Positions 35,587 to 44,480 of a stretch of DNA of 64,000 bases are shown here, in pieces (within the stretch, counting starts at the first letter, position 1; each line of letters opens with the position of its first letter). The translations under genes were made by a program, and so were the position numbers. A model generated the notes under the pieces. It saw only the letters and a program-made list of their open reading frames with translations, had not been told where the DNA came from and did not search any database. This DNA comes from Frankia gtarii (lineage in GTDB: Bacteria > Actinomycetota > Actinomycetes > Frankiales > Frankiaceae): positions 1 through 64,000 of the forward strand of contig NZ_JAMPTM010000009.1 of assembly GCF_025403375.1 (NCBI RefSeq). The letters are read 5' to 3'.

Positions 35587-36764
35587 CGGTCCCGACGCGG
35601 GAACCGGTACAGCTCCCGGGCGTTCAGTTCGACGATGCGCGCGGTCTCCTCGTCCGACACTTCACGGAACATCTCCGCCACTATCTTGCGACTGTTGGGC
35701 CAGAACGAGTCGGAGTGCGGATAGTCGCCCTCCCACGTCATGTTTCCGACGCCGATCGCATGGCGTTGGTCGACACCGGCCTGATCGGCGATGAAGCAGC
35801 CCCAGACATGCTTGGTGAACAGGTCCGACGGGCGGACCGTCCGGTCGATGTTCTGGTAGTAGCGGTGGCGTTCCCACGTGGTGTCCGCGCGTTCCAGGGC
35901 CCACGGGATCCACCCGACGCCGCCCTCGGAAAGCGCCACCCGCAGGGTCGGGTGCCGGTGGAAGACCGGGGAGAACAGCAGGTCGATCAGCGCCGCCATC
36001 GAGTTCGTGCCCATCAGGGTGGTACTCACCACCAGGGGAGCGTCGTCCGCGGTGCGGGTCACCTGGCCCGAGGTGCCGAAGTGCATGCACAGGGCCAGGT
36101 CGGCCGCCTCGATCGCCGAGAACAGCCGATCCCAGTGGGACGAGTGGAACGACGGCAGGCCGAGCTTCGCCGGGTTCTCCGGAAACGACACCGCTCGGAT
36201 GCCCCGGTCGGCCAGCCGCTCGATCTCCGCCACCGACTGCTCGACGTCCCACTGCGGAACGATGATCATCGGGATGAACCGGTCCGGGTAGGGACCGCAC
36301 CACTCCTCAAGCACGAAGTCGTTCCATGCCTGGGCGCACAGCAACGCCAGGACCTTGTCCTCGACCTGGTTGAACATGGTGCCGGCGAAACGCGGGAAGG
36401 AGGGGAAGAGCAGCTGGGCCTGCACGCCGTCGGCGTCCATGTCGGCGACGCGCGCGGCGGGCTCGTAGCACCCCGGACGCATGTCCTCGTACCGGGACGG
36501 CTCGGTACCGATCTCCTCCGAGGGCTTGCCCGCGACGGCGTTGAGCCCAAGCTGGCCGTAGACCCGGCCCTCGAGCTTCCAGACCTGGGCGCCCTTGGGG
36601 ACCCGCTGGCCGAAGCCGTACTGGTCGAACTCCTCCCCCGTCGCCTCAATGACCTGAGGACCGTCCTCGAGGTAGCGCCTCGGCAACCGCTTCTGCCAGA
36701 TGTCGGGGGTCTCGATGAGGTGGTCGTCAACCGAGATCAGCTGCATGTCATCGGTGAGTGGCAT
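35583..36764 (-). CDS. Amidohydrolase_2 family metal-dependent hydrolase/decarboxylase (paralogue 5)
   Basis: A 393-residue protein with metal sites SVDDHLIETPDIWQ and WEGDYPHSDSFWPNS; ALCMHFGTSGQ and ALSEGGVGWIPWALERADTTW are the internal landmarks. It is closest by eye to paralogue 1 (7458-8723), sharing SIDDH/SVDDH, FSEGGVGWIP-like sequence and the CFITD/CFIAD strand. It is coupled to the F420 enzyme by a four-base overlap. ATG 36764 is a natural start at MPLTDDMQLISVDDH. Confidence 0.88.
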   Translation of the reverse strand: MPLTDDMQLISVDDHLIETPDIWQKRLPRRYLEDGPQVIEATGEEFDQYGFGQRVPKGAQVWKLEGRVYGQLGLNAVAGKPSEEIGTEPSRYEDMRPGCYEPAARVADMDADGVQAQLLFPSFPRFAGTMFNQVEDKVLALLCAQAWNDFVLEEWCGPYPDRFIPMIIVPQWDVEQSVAEIERLADRGIRAVSFPENPAKLGLPSFHSSHWDRLFSAIEAADLALCMHFGTSGQVTRTADDAPLVVSTTLMGTNSMAALIDLLFSPVFHRHPTLRVALSEGGVGWIPWALERADTTWERHRYYQNIDRTVRPSDLFTKHVWGCFIADQAGVDQRHAIGVGNMTWEGDYPHSDSFWPNSRKIVAEMFREVSDEETARIVELNARELYRFPRRDR

Positions 36765-36830
36765 CGGCGGTCCCTTCTCGCGCGTTTGCCTGCTGGCCGG
36801 TGGTGGCGCCGGCCCGGTGCGCTCGCGCGC

Positions 36831-38570
36831 TCACGGCGCGACCACCGGAAGTACCAGCGAGGACGGTCGTTGCGGCCCGGAGAGGATGCGTTGACGGGCC
36901 ACGACGCTGTGCGGCGCGTCGAGGCTGCGCCGACCGGTGTTGGGATTGGGGTCGTACCGGGGGAAGTTGCTGCTGGAGACGTCCAGGCGGATCCGATGGC
37001 CCGGCAGGAATGCCTGGGAGGTGGCGCCGAGGTTGATCCGGACGCGCCGGACATCGGCCGCGCCGGGCGACGCATCGGGGGCGAGCCGGCGGATGCCGTC
37101 GCACACCGAGATGGCCCGACCGTCGGGATGGACGTCGACCAGGCGCGCCGTGAAGTCGGTCGAGACCGCCGTGGTGCTCACCCAGAGCTCGACGGCGACG
37201 TCCCCGGTGACCTCGAGTGGCTCGCTCAGTTCGGCGCTGGTGTAGACCGCCACGTCCGGCCGCTGCTCGATGGCCCGCTGGTCAACCGGCCCGTGGGGGG
37301 CGATCGTGGCGAGCAGCAGGTGTGCACCGCCCATGGTGGGCACGGGATACCGGGGGTCGTAGTCGAACTCGTCCACCCCGGCCTGCGACGGCGACTCCCA
37401 CCCGAGCCGGCCGTCCTCCCCCGACGACGCGGCATTCCCGTCGCTGGCCAGGAACATCCTGCGCTCGACCGCGCGCGCCAACGGCCAGGCCGCCTCGTCG
37501 CGCCAGACGTTGGTCCCCATCACGAAGATCTTCACGGGGCTCTGTCCCGGGCCGTCGCCACCCGCGGGACCGGCGTCGTCGAGGTGCTGGCGGAACCAGC
37601 GCAGCTGCAGCTGGTCGATGTTCCTGGCCGCGGCCAGCCCGAAGGACACCTCACCCACGGTCGTCGCCTCGTATCCGCGCTGGCCGAAGTGATGCCACGG
37701 GCCGATGACGAGCTGCTGGTCACGCCGCGCCCGCTCGGAGCCGGCGCCGTTGACCAGGCCGAGGTAGTTGCGCAGCGCGCCGTCCTTCATGGCGTCGAAC
37801 CAGCTGGTGACGTGCAGCCCGGCGGCGGTGGTTCGGGGGTAGTTGCGCTCGAGGGAGAGCCGGTCCCAGTACTCGTCGCGCTGGTCGTGCGCCAGCCAGT
37901 CATAGAACCAGGGCGTCAGCCGCCTCAGCGCGCCGTTCTCGCCACCGAAGCGGGCGGCGAGCGGGAACGAGACCGGGACGGAGCCGAGACCTTCCAGAGT
38001 CTGCTTGTAGCTGGCCCGGATGCGCCTGGTCTCGTCGGAGTACTCGAGACGGGCCATCGTCGCGCTGCCGATCGCGGCGAGACTCACCGAGACCAGGGAA
38101 CCGAGCTCCAGCGCCCCGCCCCAGTAACTGCGTCCCTCGTAGTAGTCCGAGCTCGCCTGCAACGCGGCGAACGCCGACAGCGCCGGCGGTCCGGCGGTCG
38201 CCGCCTGCAGCGCGGTGGCGGCCATGTACGAGCTTCCGAAAGAGCCGACCCGGCCGGTCGACCAGGGCTGGGAGGCCGCCCACTGGACGGTGTCGTAGCC
38301 GTCTTCGCTTTCGTCGAACGGCCGGTAGCCACCGCCCGATCCACCCCGTCCCCGCACGTCCTGCACCACCACGGCAAAACCGTTCTCGGCGGCGAACACA
38401 GGGTTGAGAAGAACAAAGTTGTCCGGATACGGAGACCGCCCGTAAGGCGTCCGGTTTACCAGCGTCGGCCATCGTCCTTCAGCTCGCCGATAAACATCGG
38501 CGGTGAGCACGGTGCCATCGCGCATCGGCACCTCTACGTCACGTTCGATGATTATCGGGTCCTTACTCAT
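36831..38570 (-). CDS. CocE/NonD-family alpha/beta-hydrolase with jelly-roll domain
   Basis: A 579-residue serine hydrolase of the cocaine-esterase / X-Pro dipeptidyl-peptidase S15 family. The nucleophile is predicted as Ser114 in GSFGSSYMA; the acid is the aspartate in TSWFDAMKDG and the base is the histidine pair in VIGPWHHFGQRG. The C-terminal half is the beta jelly-roll (LEVTGDVAVELWVS, PGHRIRLDVSSSNFPRYDPNPNTG). Start ATG 38570 at MSKDPIIIERDVEVPMRDG. It probably cleaves an ester or amide of the imported compound. No signal peptide is seen, so it acts in the cytoplasm. Confidence 0.9.
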   Translation of the reverse strand: MSKDPIIIERDVEVPMRDGTVLTADVYRRAEGRWPTLVNRTPYGRSPYPDNFVLLNPVFAAENGFAVVVQDVRGRGGSGGGYRPFDESEDGYDTVQWAASQPWSTGRVGSFGSSYMAATALQAATAGPPALSAFAALQASSDYYEGRSYWGGALELGSLVSVSLAAIGSATMARLEYSDETRRIRASYKQTLEGLGSVPVSFPLAARFGGENGALRRLTPWFYDWLAHDQRDEYWDRLSLERNYPRTTAAGLHVTSWFDAMKDGALRNYLGLVNGAGSERARRDQQLVIGPWHHFGQRGYEATTVGEVSFGLAAARNIDQLQLRWFRQHLDDAGPAGGDGPGQSPVKIFVMGTNVWRDEAAWPLARAVERRMFLASDGNAASSGEDGRLGWESPSQAGVDEFDYDPRYPVPTMGGAHLLLATIAPHGPVDQRAIEQRPDVAVYTSAELSEPLEVTGDVAVELWVSTTAVSTDFTARLVDVHPDGRAISVCDGIRRLAPDASPGAADVRRVRINLGATSQAFLPGHRIRLDVSSSNFPRYDPNPNTGRRSLDAPHSVVARQRILSGPQRPSSLVLPVVAP

Positions 38571-38694
38571 CGCTGGCCCGCGAAACTCGGACAGCCAGCG
38601 GTCGGACCGGCGTGGCGTAAGAACTCCACCATCACACCTGCTGCCCTTCCAACGCACTCAATGTGGCAGACGTTATCGTCCGACGAGAACACAG

Positions 38695-39153
38695 TCAAGA
38701 TAGGTCAGGAACCAAACTATCTGGGGACGGACCGGAGATCACCGCGGGCAGCGGACTCCACTGCACCAGGGTGACCTGATCGCGCACCTGCTGGAAGGTC
38801 GCCCGCATCGGCTGCCCCATCGCCAGGTCCGGCGCACCGTCGAGGTACCCGATCAGCCTGGCTCCCGGTGCGGCGTCGAGCTCCACCAGCACGATGGTGT
38901 AGGGCGGCGGGAACGCCGGATGGAGGGCAGCCCGCACCACCGTCCAGGACGCCAGCGTGCCCACCGGCTCGATCTCCCGCCAGCCGCTGCGCGTGGACCG
39001 GCAGCGGTGGCACATCACCTTGGGCAGGTGCAGCACCGTGCCACAGTCGAGGCAGGCGCGCAGGGCCAGGCGGTTGTGTGCCGCCGCCTGCCAGAACCCG
39101 CCGGTGTCGAGATCGGTGGTGACCGGCACCGGCGCGTCCGGGTGGGCCGTCAT
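38695..39153 (-). CDS. DUF35 zinc-ribbon/OB-fold partner protein
   Basis: 152 residues. The zinc ribbon is CLDCGTVLHLPKVMCHRC, and the OB-fold has IEPVGTLASWTVVRAALHP and YTIVLVELDAAPGARLIGYL. It follows the thiolase-like gene with a one-base TGATG overlap, the reverse order of the pair at 21371-22929, where DUF35 precedes. The frame is open upstream within the thiolase gene but not coding there. It probably forms the CoA-ester-binding subunit of a heteromeric aldolase or thiolase. Confidence 0.85.
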   Translation of the reverse strand: MTAHPDAPVPVTTDLDTGGFWQAAAHNRLALRACLDCGTVLHLPKVMCHRCRSTRSGWREIEPVGTLASWTVVRAALHPAFPPPYTIVLVELDAAPGARLIGYLDGAPDLAMGQPMRATFQQVRDQVTLVQWSPLPAVISGPSPDSLVPDLS

Positions 39154-40349
39154 CACGCCGCTCGCAGCAGCAGCGCGCTGGTCGCGGCGGGAATCCCGGA
39201 GGTCACCAGGCAGGTCCGCGCCCCGGTCACCTGAGAGGTCGAGGTGCCGCGGATCTGGCGGACCCCTTCGAGCACGTGGCTCATGCCGTGGAGGTAGCCC
39301 TCGGAGAGATTCCCGCCCGCCGTGTTGAAGGGCAGTGAACCATCGAGGTCCAGTGCGCCACTCGACGCGAAGGGGCCGCCCTCGCCCTTCGCGCAGAATC
39401 CGTAGTCCTCGAGCTGGAGCAGCACAGTGATCGTGAAACAGTCGTAGAGCTGAGCCACGTCGATGTCGGCGGGGCCGAGCCCGCCCCGTTGATAAAGCAG
39501 CTCGGCGACGGCGGCCGAGGGCTGCGTCAGGAGCTCGTCGCGCATGAGCGCCGTCAGGAACGTGCCCGCCTGGGGTCGCGGTCCACTCCCCTGGGCCACG
39601 GCGCGTACGAGCGCCGGCGGATTCGGGCCGTCGAGGGCCCGCTCGGTCGAGGTGACGACGACGGCGCACGCGCCGTCGGTCTCCAGGCAGAAATCGAACA
39701 GCCGCAACGGCTCGCTGATCATCCGTGCACCCTCGTAGTCCGCCTCGGTGAGCGGCCGGGCGCACATCTGCGCCGCCGGATTCGCGTTGGCCCGCCGACG
39801 GGCCACGAGCGCGATGGCGCGCAGATCCTCGGCGGCGGTGCCGAACTCCGCCATATGCCTGCGCGCGAGCAACGCGAACATCTGACCGGGAGCGATGAGC
39901 CCATACGGCAGAAAAAACTCCTCATAGCCGCCGTTGCCGCCGACGGGCCGGCTGGCCGCCCGTTGCACCGCGCTCCCTCGGCCCAGCCGCAGCCCCGAGC
40001 GACCATTGAGGGCCCGGAAGACGACGATGTTGGTAGCGAGGCCGGCGGCGACGGCGGCGACTGCCTGGCCGACCATGCCGCACGGCGCCGCGCCGCCGAT
40101 GCCGCTCGTACCCCAGTACCGGAGGTTCGGCAGGCCCAACCCGTGGGCCAGATCACCGGGCTGCACCGAGTCGTAGTCGGCCCGGACGACACCGTCGATG
40201 TCCTCCACCGCCAGACCGGCGTCGGCGATGGCGGCAAGCGATGCCTCGCAGGCCAGCGTGAGGGGGGTCCGCCCGGAGTCACGGGAGAAGTCCGTGGCTC
40301 CAACACCGGAGATCGCGTACTGGTCGCGCAACGACCACCCGCCGCTCAC
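39153..40349 (-). CDS. Thiolase-like protein, SCP2-type, predicted aldolase
   Basis: A 398-residue thiolase-fold protein that starts MSGGWSLRDQYAISGVGATDF. By eye, the site of the thiolase nucleophile reads GGAAPCGMVGQA: alanine replaces the cysteine, and another cysteine stands three residues on. At the C-terminus NTAGGNLSEGYLHGMSH replaces the canonical GHP motif. These changes place it with the DUF35-associated aldolase-like group. The GTG start shares one base with the TAG stop of the TetR gene, so its synthesis is coupled to that regulator. Confidence 0.85.
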   Translation of the reverse strand: MSGGWSLRDQYAISGVGATDFSRDSGRTPLTLACEASLAAIADAGLAVEDIDGVVRADYDSVQPGDLAHGLGLPNLRYWGTSGIGGAAPCGMVGQAVAAVAAGLATNIVVFRALNGRSGLRLGRGSAVQRAASRPVGGNGGYEEFFLPYGLIAPGQMFALLARRHMAEFGTAAEDLRAIALVARRRANANPAAQMCARPLTEADYEGARMISEPLRLFDFCLETDGACAVVVTSTERALDGPNPPALVRAVAQGSGPRPQAGTFLTALMRDELLTQPSAAVAELLYQRGGLGPADIDVAQLYDCFTITVLLQLEDYGFCAKGEGGPFASSGALDLDGSLPFNTAGGNLSEGYLHGMSHVLEGVRQIRGTSTSQVTGARTCLVTSGIPAATSALLLRAA

Positions 40350-41152
40350 TACAGATCCAGTCTGCCGGGCTCGTCCACGGACTCCAGGACACCCACCAGG
40401 CCGTGCACCACCCGAACGGCCCGCTCGATCAGCTCGGCGGCGGCCTCCTGGTCGGCACAGGCCGCCACCGCCCCGCAGAGCGCTCCGATACTTGCCAGCA
40501 TGGCCACCAGCACCGCCTCCGTGAGGTAGGGATCGGCCGACTCGAGAAGGCGGCGGTTACGCCGCATCCATCGCTGGTTCGCCAGGGACCGCTCGTCGTT
40601 GAACCCCGGGGGTGTGTCGTTCACGTGCGCCATCCGCACGACGAGGCGCGCCTCCCACGCCCCTGCCAGGTACGTCCGCACCGACAGCACCAGCAGCTGC
40701 GACCGTTCGGTGACGCCGTCGTCCTGCGCGACTCGCAGCGCCGTCCTGATCTTCCGCTCCTGGTCGTGCTGGTACTCGTTCCAGATGGCGAAGAACAGGC
40801 CTTCCTTGTTCTTGAAGTGGTAATAGATCAGGCCGACGCTCGCGCCGGCCGTGACCGCGACCTCGGCGATCGAGGTCTTCGCGTAGCCGATCGACGCGAA
40901 CGCCTCGGTCGCGGCCGCCATGATCGAGCGTCGGGCGGCGACCGCCCGCAGCTGACGATCCGACCCGGAACCACGCGGCGCCCGGTCCGGGTGCTCGCGC
41001 CGGTCCGCCGCCAGCCCGAGTGTCGTCAGCCCGGTCCGGGCTGACTCACTGTCCTCAGTCGACGGAATGTCGTCACCTCCGCTGCTCGTCGGGCACCTGC
41101 CGCCGTCATCTCCCGGCCGGATGGGCGCAGCGACAGGTCGCTGGCGTCCCAC
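40349..41152 (-). CDS. TetR-family transcriptional regulator
   Basis: About 267 residues. The helix-turn-helix region is AAATEAFASIGYAKTSIAEVAVTAGASVGLIYYHFKNKEG in outline, followed by a ligand-binding helical domain. About 75 N-terminal residues before it are poorly structured and charged (STEDSESARTGL), so the true start may be internal. It is the first gene of the unit with the thiolase-like/DUF35 pair and is translationally coupled to it. It is a candidate repressor for the CTGAA-N5-TTCAG sites, because it lies closest to copy 3. Confidence 0.85.
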   Translation of the reverse strand: MGRQRPVAAPIRPGDDGGRCPTSSGGDDIPSTEDSESARTGLTTLGLAADRREHPDRAPRGSGSDRQLRAVAARRSIMAAATEAFASIGYAKTSIAEVAVTAGASVGLIYYHFKNKEGLFFAIWNEYQHDQERKIRTALRVAQDDGVTERSQLLVLSVRTYLAGAWEARLVVRMAHVNDTPPGFNDERSLANQRWMRRNRRLLESADPYLTEAVLVAMLASIGALCGAVAACADQEAAAELIERAVRVVHGLVGVLESVDEPGRLDL

Positions 41153-41164
41153 GGTGACCCGAGA

Positions 41165-42616
41165 TCAGATGGACATCCAGATGTTCTTGGGGCGGGTGAA
41201 CTCCTGAATGCCGTAGATACCGCCCTGGCGACCATAGCCCGACTGCTTCACGCCGCCGAACGGGGCACCCACCGGAATGTCACGGAAGCCGTTGATCCAC
41301 ACGATTCCCGACTCAAGATCGCGGGCAACCCTGTGGGCCCGCTTGAGGTCGTTGGTATGCAGGTAGGCGGCCAGGCCGTAGAGGGAGTCGTTGGCAATTC
41401 CAACGGCTTCCTCCTCGGTCTCGAACTTCATGAAGACGGTCACCGGGCCGAACACCTCGTCCTGAGCGATCTCGGCCTCGTTCGGCACGTCCGCGAGAAT
41501 CGTCGGCGCCAGGAAGAATCCGCCCGCGAGCTCGTCCCCGAGCCGACGGCCGCCGGTGACGAGTCGACCCGTCTTCGTCTCCTGCGCCCGGGTGACGAAT
41601 CCCAGGATGCGGTCGACCGCGGTCTGGTTGATGACCGGCCCCATCTGGGTCTGGGGATCCATGGGGTCGCCCACACGCTGTTGCTGCGCGTAGGTCTTGG
41701 CCAGTTCGACGACCTCGTCGTAGATCGACGCCTGCACCAGAACCCGGCTGCCCGCGATGCAGGCCTGTCCGGCACCGATGAGGGAGCGGCGAGCCGCCTC
41801 GTCCGGGTCCGCGTCGGCGAAGATGATCCTGGCCGACTTTCCGCCGAGCTCGAAGGCCGTCGGGGTGAGGTTGGCGGCGGCAGCCTGGATGATCTTCTTG
41901 GCCGTCGCGCCGCTCCCGGTGAACAGAATCTTGTCGACGCCCGAATGGCTGACCAGCGCGTTGCCTGCGACCGGACCGCCGGGCACGACATTGATCACGC
42001 CGGGTGGGAAGCCCACCTCGAGCGCCAGTTCGGCCAGCGCGAGGCAGGTGTAGGGCGCGAGCTCCGGCGGCTTGAGCACGATGGTGTTCCCGGCCGCCAG
42101 GGCCGGGGCCAGCCCCTGGCCGTAGGAGATGAACGGCCCGTTCCAGGGCACGATCACCGCGACGACGCCGTAGGGCTCGTCCAGCGTGTAGTCGAACGCG
42201 TCCCCGGGGAAGGTGGTGACCACCTGGCCGCCGATCTTGTCCGCATACCCGGCGTTGAACTCGAAGAGTTCCGAGGCCCAGGACAGGGCATATGGGGTGG
42301 CGGCGTAGGGCACCCCGTTCTCGAACACGATCGTCTGGCGCAGGTGATCGGCCGACAGGATGGCGCGAGCGTAGTCGATCATCAGTTGACGCCGCTTGTT
42401 GGCGGGCATCCGCTTCCAGGCGGGGAAAGCCTTTCGCGCCGCCGCCACGGCCGCGTCGATGTCGGCTGGGCCCGCCATCGGCACCGCGTTCGTGATCTCA
42501 CCCGTCGCCGGGTAGCGGTGCTCGAAGACTCCATCGCCGGCGGTGGTCAGCTTCGTGTCGCCAATAAGCAGGCCCGGCTTGGGAAGGAGGCCGATATCCG
42601 CGGGTGCTATGGTCAT
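41165..42616 (-). CDS. NAD(P)-dependent aldehyde dehydrogenase
   Basis: 483 residues from ATG 42616. Motifs: VIVPWNGPFISYGQGLAPAL, FTGSGATAKKII, ELGGKSARIIF (Glu), IGAGQACIAGSRVLV (Cys) and DEVFGPVTVFMKF. The start ATG overlaps the stop of the degenerate upstream reading frame (ATGA), which suggests it was once translationally coupled to that gene; a GGAAG site ten bases upstream may now serve. It oxidises an aldehyde of the pathway; specificity unknown. Confidence 0.92.
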   Translation of the reverse strand: MTIAPADIGLLPKPGLLIGDTKLTTAGDGVFEHRYPATGEITNAVPMAGPADIDAAVAAARKAFPAWKRMPANKRRQLMIDYARAILSADHLRQTIVFENGVPYAATPYALSWASELFEFNAGYADKIGGQVVTTFPGDAFDYTLDEPYGVVAVIVPWNGPFISYGQGLAPALAAGNTIVLKPPELAPYTCLALAELALEVGFPPGVINVVPGGPVAGNALVSHSGVDKILFTGSGATAKKIIQAAAANLTPTAFELGGKSARIIFADADPDEAARRSLIGAGQACIAGSRVLVQASIYDEVVELAKTYAQQQRVGDPMDPQTQMGPVINQTAVDRILGFVTRAQETKTGRLVTGGRRLGDELAGGFFLAPTILADVPNEAEIAQDEVFGPVTVFMKFETEEEAVGIANDSLYGLAAYLHTNDLKRAHRVARDLESGIVWINGFRDIPVGAPFGGVKQSGYGRQGGIYGIQEFTRPKNIWMSI

Positions 42617-42878
42617 GTGCCAGCCACTTCCTTCACCGCTGAACGCCGCACCATGGCGACGAGGTCCGTAAGGGGCGTGTTGTATTCGCCCTGAAGACAG
42701 AGCCACTGAAGACAGAGCCGCTTGATCTTCCAGCCCGCAGGGGTCCGCACGTAATGGTGCCGGCGGCGGAAGATGTCATTGATCTCCCGCGCGTCTTCAC
42801 ACTCCTGACGCGCGCCGCCAGCGCGGCGTTCTCGGCTTCCAACGCGTCGAGATGATCCTCGAGTGAACGACTCAACAC
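42613..42878 (-). pseudogene. SnoaL/NTF2-like gene with internal deletion and frameshift
   Basis: A strong ribosome site (GGGAGGAG) precedes GTG 42878 and an N-terminal helix (LEDHLDALEAENAALAARV) typical of SnoaL-like proteins. The frame then shifts, and in another frame the family C-terminus follows (REINDIFRRRHHYVRT, then PAGWKIKRLCLQ) down to the stop overlapping the ALDH start. About 90 codons of the central cone-fold are missing. A 15-bp duplication also lies in the remnant. So the gene is broken, but its promoter, ribosome site and coupling to the ALDH remain. Confidence 0.6.
42691..42720. repeat. 15-bp tandem duplication
   Basis: Two near-identical 15-base units, 42691-42705 and 42706-42720 (one mismatch at the last base), within the broken SnoaL-like gene. 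In the remnant frame it doubles a five-residue CLQ-containing segment. Confidence 0.85.
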
Positions 42879-42969
42879 CAACTCCTCCCTCCTGTCCAGG
42901 CGTCGCCTCGCCCGCGGCGCTCACGGCACCACCGGCCTGTGACCTGCGAGAACGACTTCCCATCAGAAA

Positions 42970-42984
42970 CTGAACCAAGTTCAG
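42970..42984. promoter_or_regulatory. CTGAA-N5-TTCAG operator-like palindrome, copy 3
   Basis: CTGAAC-CAA-GTTCAG, six-base arms, with the GAAA left flank common to all three copies. It is 91 bases before the start of the SnoaL-like remnant and would control it and the aldehyde dehydrogenase. Confidence 0.6.
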
Positions 42985-43092
42985 CTCATCATGTAACAAC
43001 ACTCGTGACCCGTCAACCAGACCCAGCGGGCCCCCGCGGGTGGCCGATGGCCAGGGCGTCGACGAGAACGCCGCTGACTCTCCGTCGCCGAC

Positions 43093-44406
43093 TCAGGTGC
43101 CTTCCGCAGCCCAACGGGCGCGCAGTGCCGCCCGGTCGAGGGGAATTCCGGCGAGGTAGACGGCGGCGATCTTCCGGGTGTTGGTGATGTCGTCGAGAGG
43201 ATTCGCGTCGAGGACGAGCAGGTCCGCGCGCTTGCCGACGTCGAGGGTGCCGCGGTCGTCGAGGTGGAGGAACTCGGCGGGCAGCTTGGTCGCCGCCGCG
43301 ATGGCCTGGTAGGGGGACACGCCGGCGTCGACGATCGCCTCGATCTCGCGATGCTCCGAGAACCCGAAGAACTGGATCAGCACCCCGGTGTCGGCCGACA
43401 TCAGCACCCGCACCCCGTTCTCGACGAAGACCCGCACGCCGAAGTCCAGGGCCGCGTTCATCGTTGTCAGAGCCTCCGAGGGACCGCCCCCCGTCATGGC
43501 CATGACCTGCGCGCGGAGCGCGGCGCGGGCCTCGGCGGTAACCGTCTCGGCGAGCGCGGGCTCGTCGATCCAGTCGGCGATGTCGGGCAGGCCCTTCTGG
43601 ATTCCCATCGAGGTGAACGCGGCGACGTCGTGGTCCTTCATCAGCTTGATCAGCTCGGCGTCGGGGCCGGGCGCGCGGACCAGGTGCGCGATGGCGTCGA
43701 CCCCGGCCCGCACGACCCCCTTGGCGTCGGCCAGCTCGAAGATGTGAGCGATGACGATGTGGCCCAGCCGGTGCCCCTCGTCGATGATCGCGCTGTAGAC
43801 CTCCGGACCGAACTTGGCCTTGGTGCCCCCCCGGTCGTCGACCCAGAACTTGATCGCATCGGGATTCTTCGCCGCGACCGCGCGCACGAGCGCCCGTGCC
43901 TCGTCCGCCGTGCCGGCCTCGAGGATCGCGTCGGGAGCGAAGAACGCGCCCCCGTTTTCTTTTCCGGGCGTCGGTGCGACCAGGCCTCTGGACGCGGTCA
44001 GCAGAAGCGCCAGCTCGGGGTCGGTCAGCGTGCCCGCACGCTGCTCGTCGCGCAGCGTGATCTCGATGTCCTCGCGATCGGTGCCGAGGGACTGGAAGAC
44101 GCTGACCCCGTAGTAGGCCAGCCGGCGCAGGTGGTCGAGGACGTTCTCCCGGGAGTAGTTCTCCTTCGACGCGACGGCTCCCTTCAGATACCCGATGTGC
44201 CCATGGGGATTGACGATCGTCGGCATGACGGTCTTCCCGCGCAGATCGACGCGCTCCGCCTCGGCGGGGGCGGCCACGGAGCCGGCCGGGCCGATCTCGG
44301 CAATCAGGCCGTCGCGCACCAGGATCACCGCATCGTCGATCACGGTGCGGCCGTCGCCGACGAGGACCCGGGCCCCCTGGAGGAGGGTGGGCGTGGACGA
44401 GCTCAT
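43093..44406 (-). CDS. Imidazolonepropionase-like amidohydrolase
   Basis: 437 residues from ATG 44406, chosen over ATG 44421 because AAAGG lies in front of it. It is a different amidohydrolase branch from the six amidohydrolase_2 proteins. The composite beta-domain opens with ARVLVGDGRTVIDDAVILVRDG; the metal site is VNPHGHIGYL (His-x-His); further histidines are in IVIAHIFELADAKG and AIAHLVR; the conserved aspartate is in LMSADTGVLIQFFGF. It ends LAGIPLDRAALR. Members hydrolyse cyclic amides, dipeptides or organophosphates. It is last in a unit with TetR and a lyase. Confidence 0.88.
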   Translation of the reverse strand: MSSSTPTLLQGARVLVGDGRTVIDDAVILVRDGLIAEIGPAGSVAAPAEAERVDLRGKTVMPTIVNPHGHIGYLKGAVASKENYSRENVLDHLRRLAYYGVSVFQSLGTDREDIEITLRDEQRAGTLTDPELALLLTASRGLVAPTPGKENGGAFFAPDAILEAGTADEARALVRAVAAKNPDAIKFWVDDRGGTKAKFGPEVYSAIIDEGHRLGHIVIAHIFELADAKGVVRAGVDAIAHLVRAPGPDAELIKLMKDHDVAAFTSMGIQKGLPDIADWIDEPALAETVTAEARAALRAQVMAMTGGGPSEALTTMNAALDFGVRVFVENGVRVLMSADTGVLIQFFGFSEHREIEAIVDAGVSPYQAIAAATKLPAEFLHLDDRGTLDVGKRADLLVLDANPLDDITNTRKIAAVYLAGIPLDRAALRARWAAEGT

Positions 44407-44480
44407 GGCTTCGCCTTTCATCGTGCCGATGGAGATCGGGGTGGGCCGGACCGCGGGATCCCGAGTACCACCGAGTACGG

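Noticed and set aside
35715-38774. A 1,019-codon plus-strand open frame
   Set aside because: It runs antisense to the amidohydrolase and CocE genes, which have clear motifs; its own translation is Arg/Gly/Pro-rich low-complexity sequence, a shadow of GC-rich coding.
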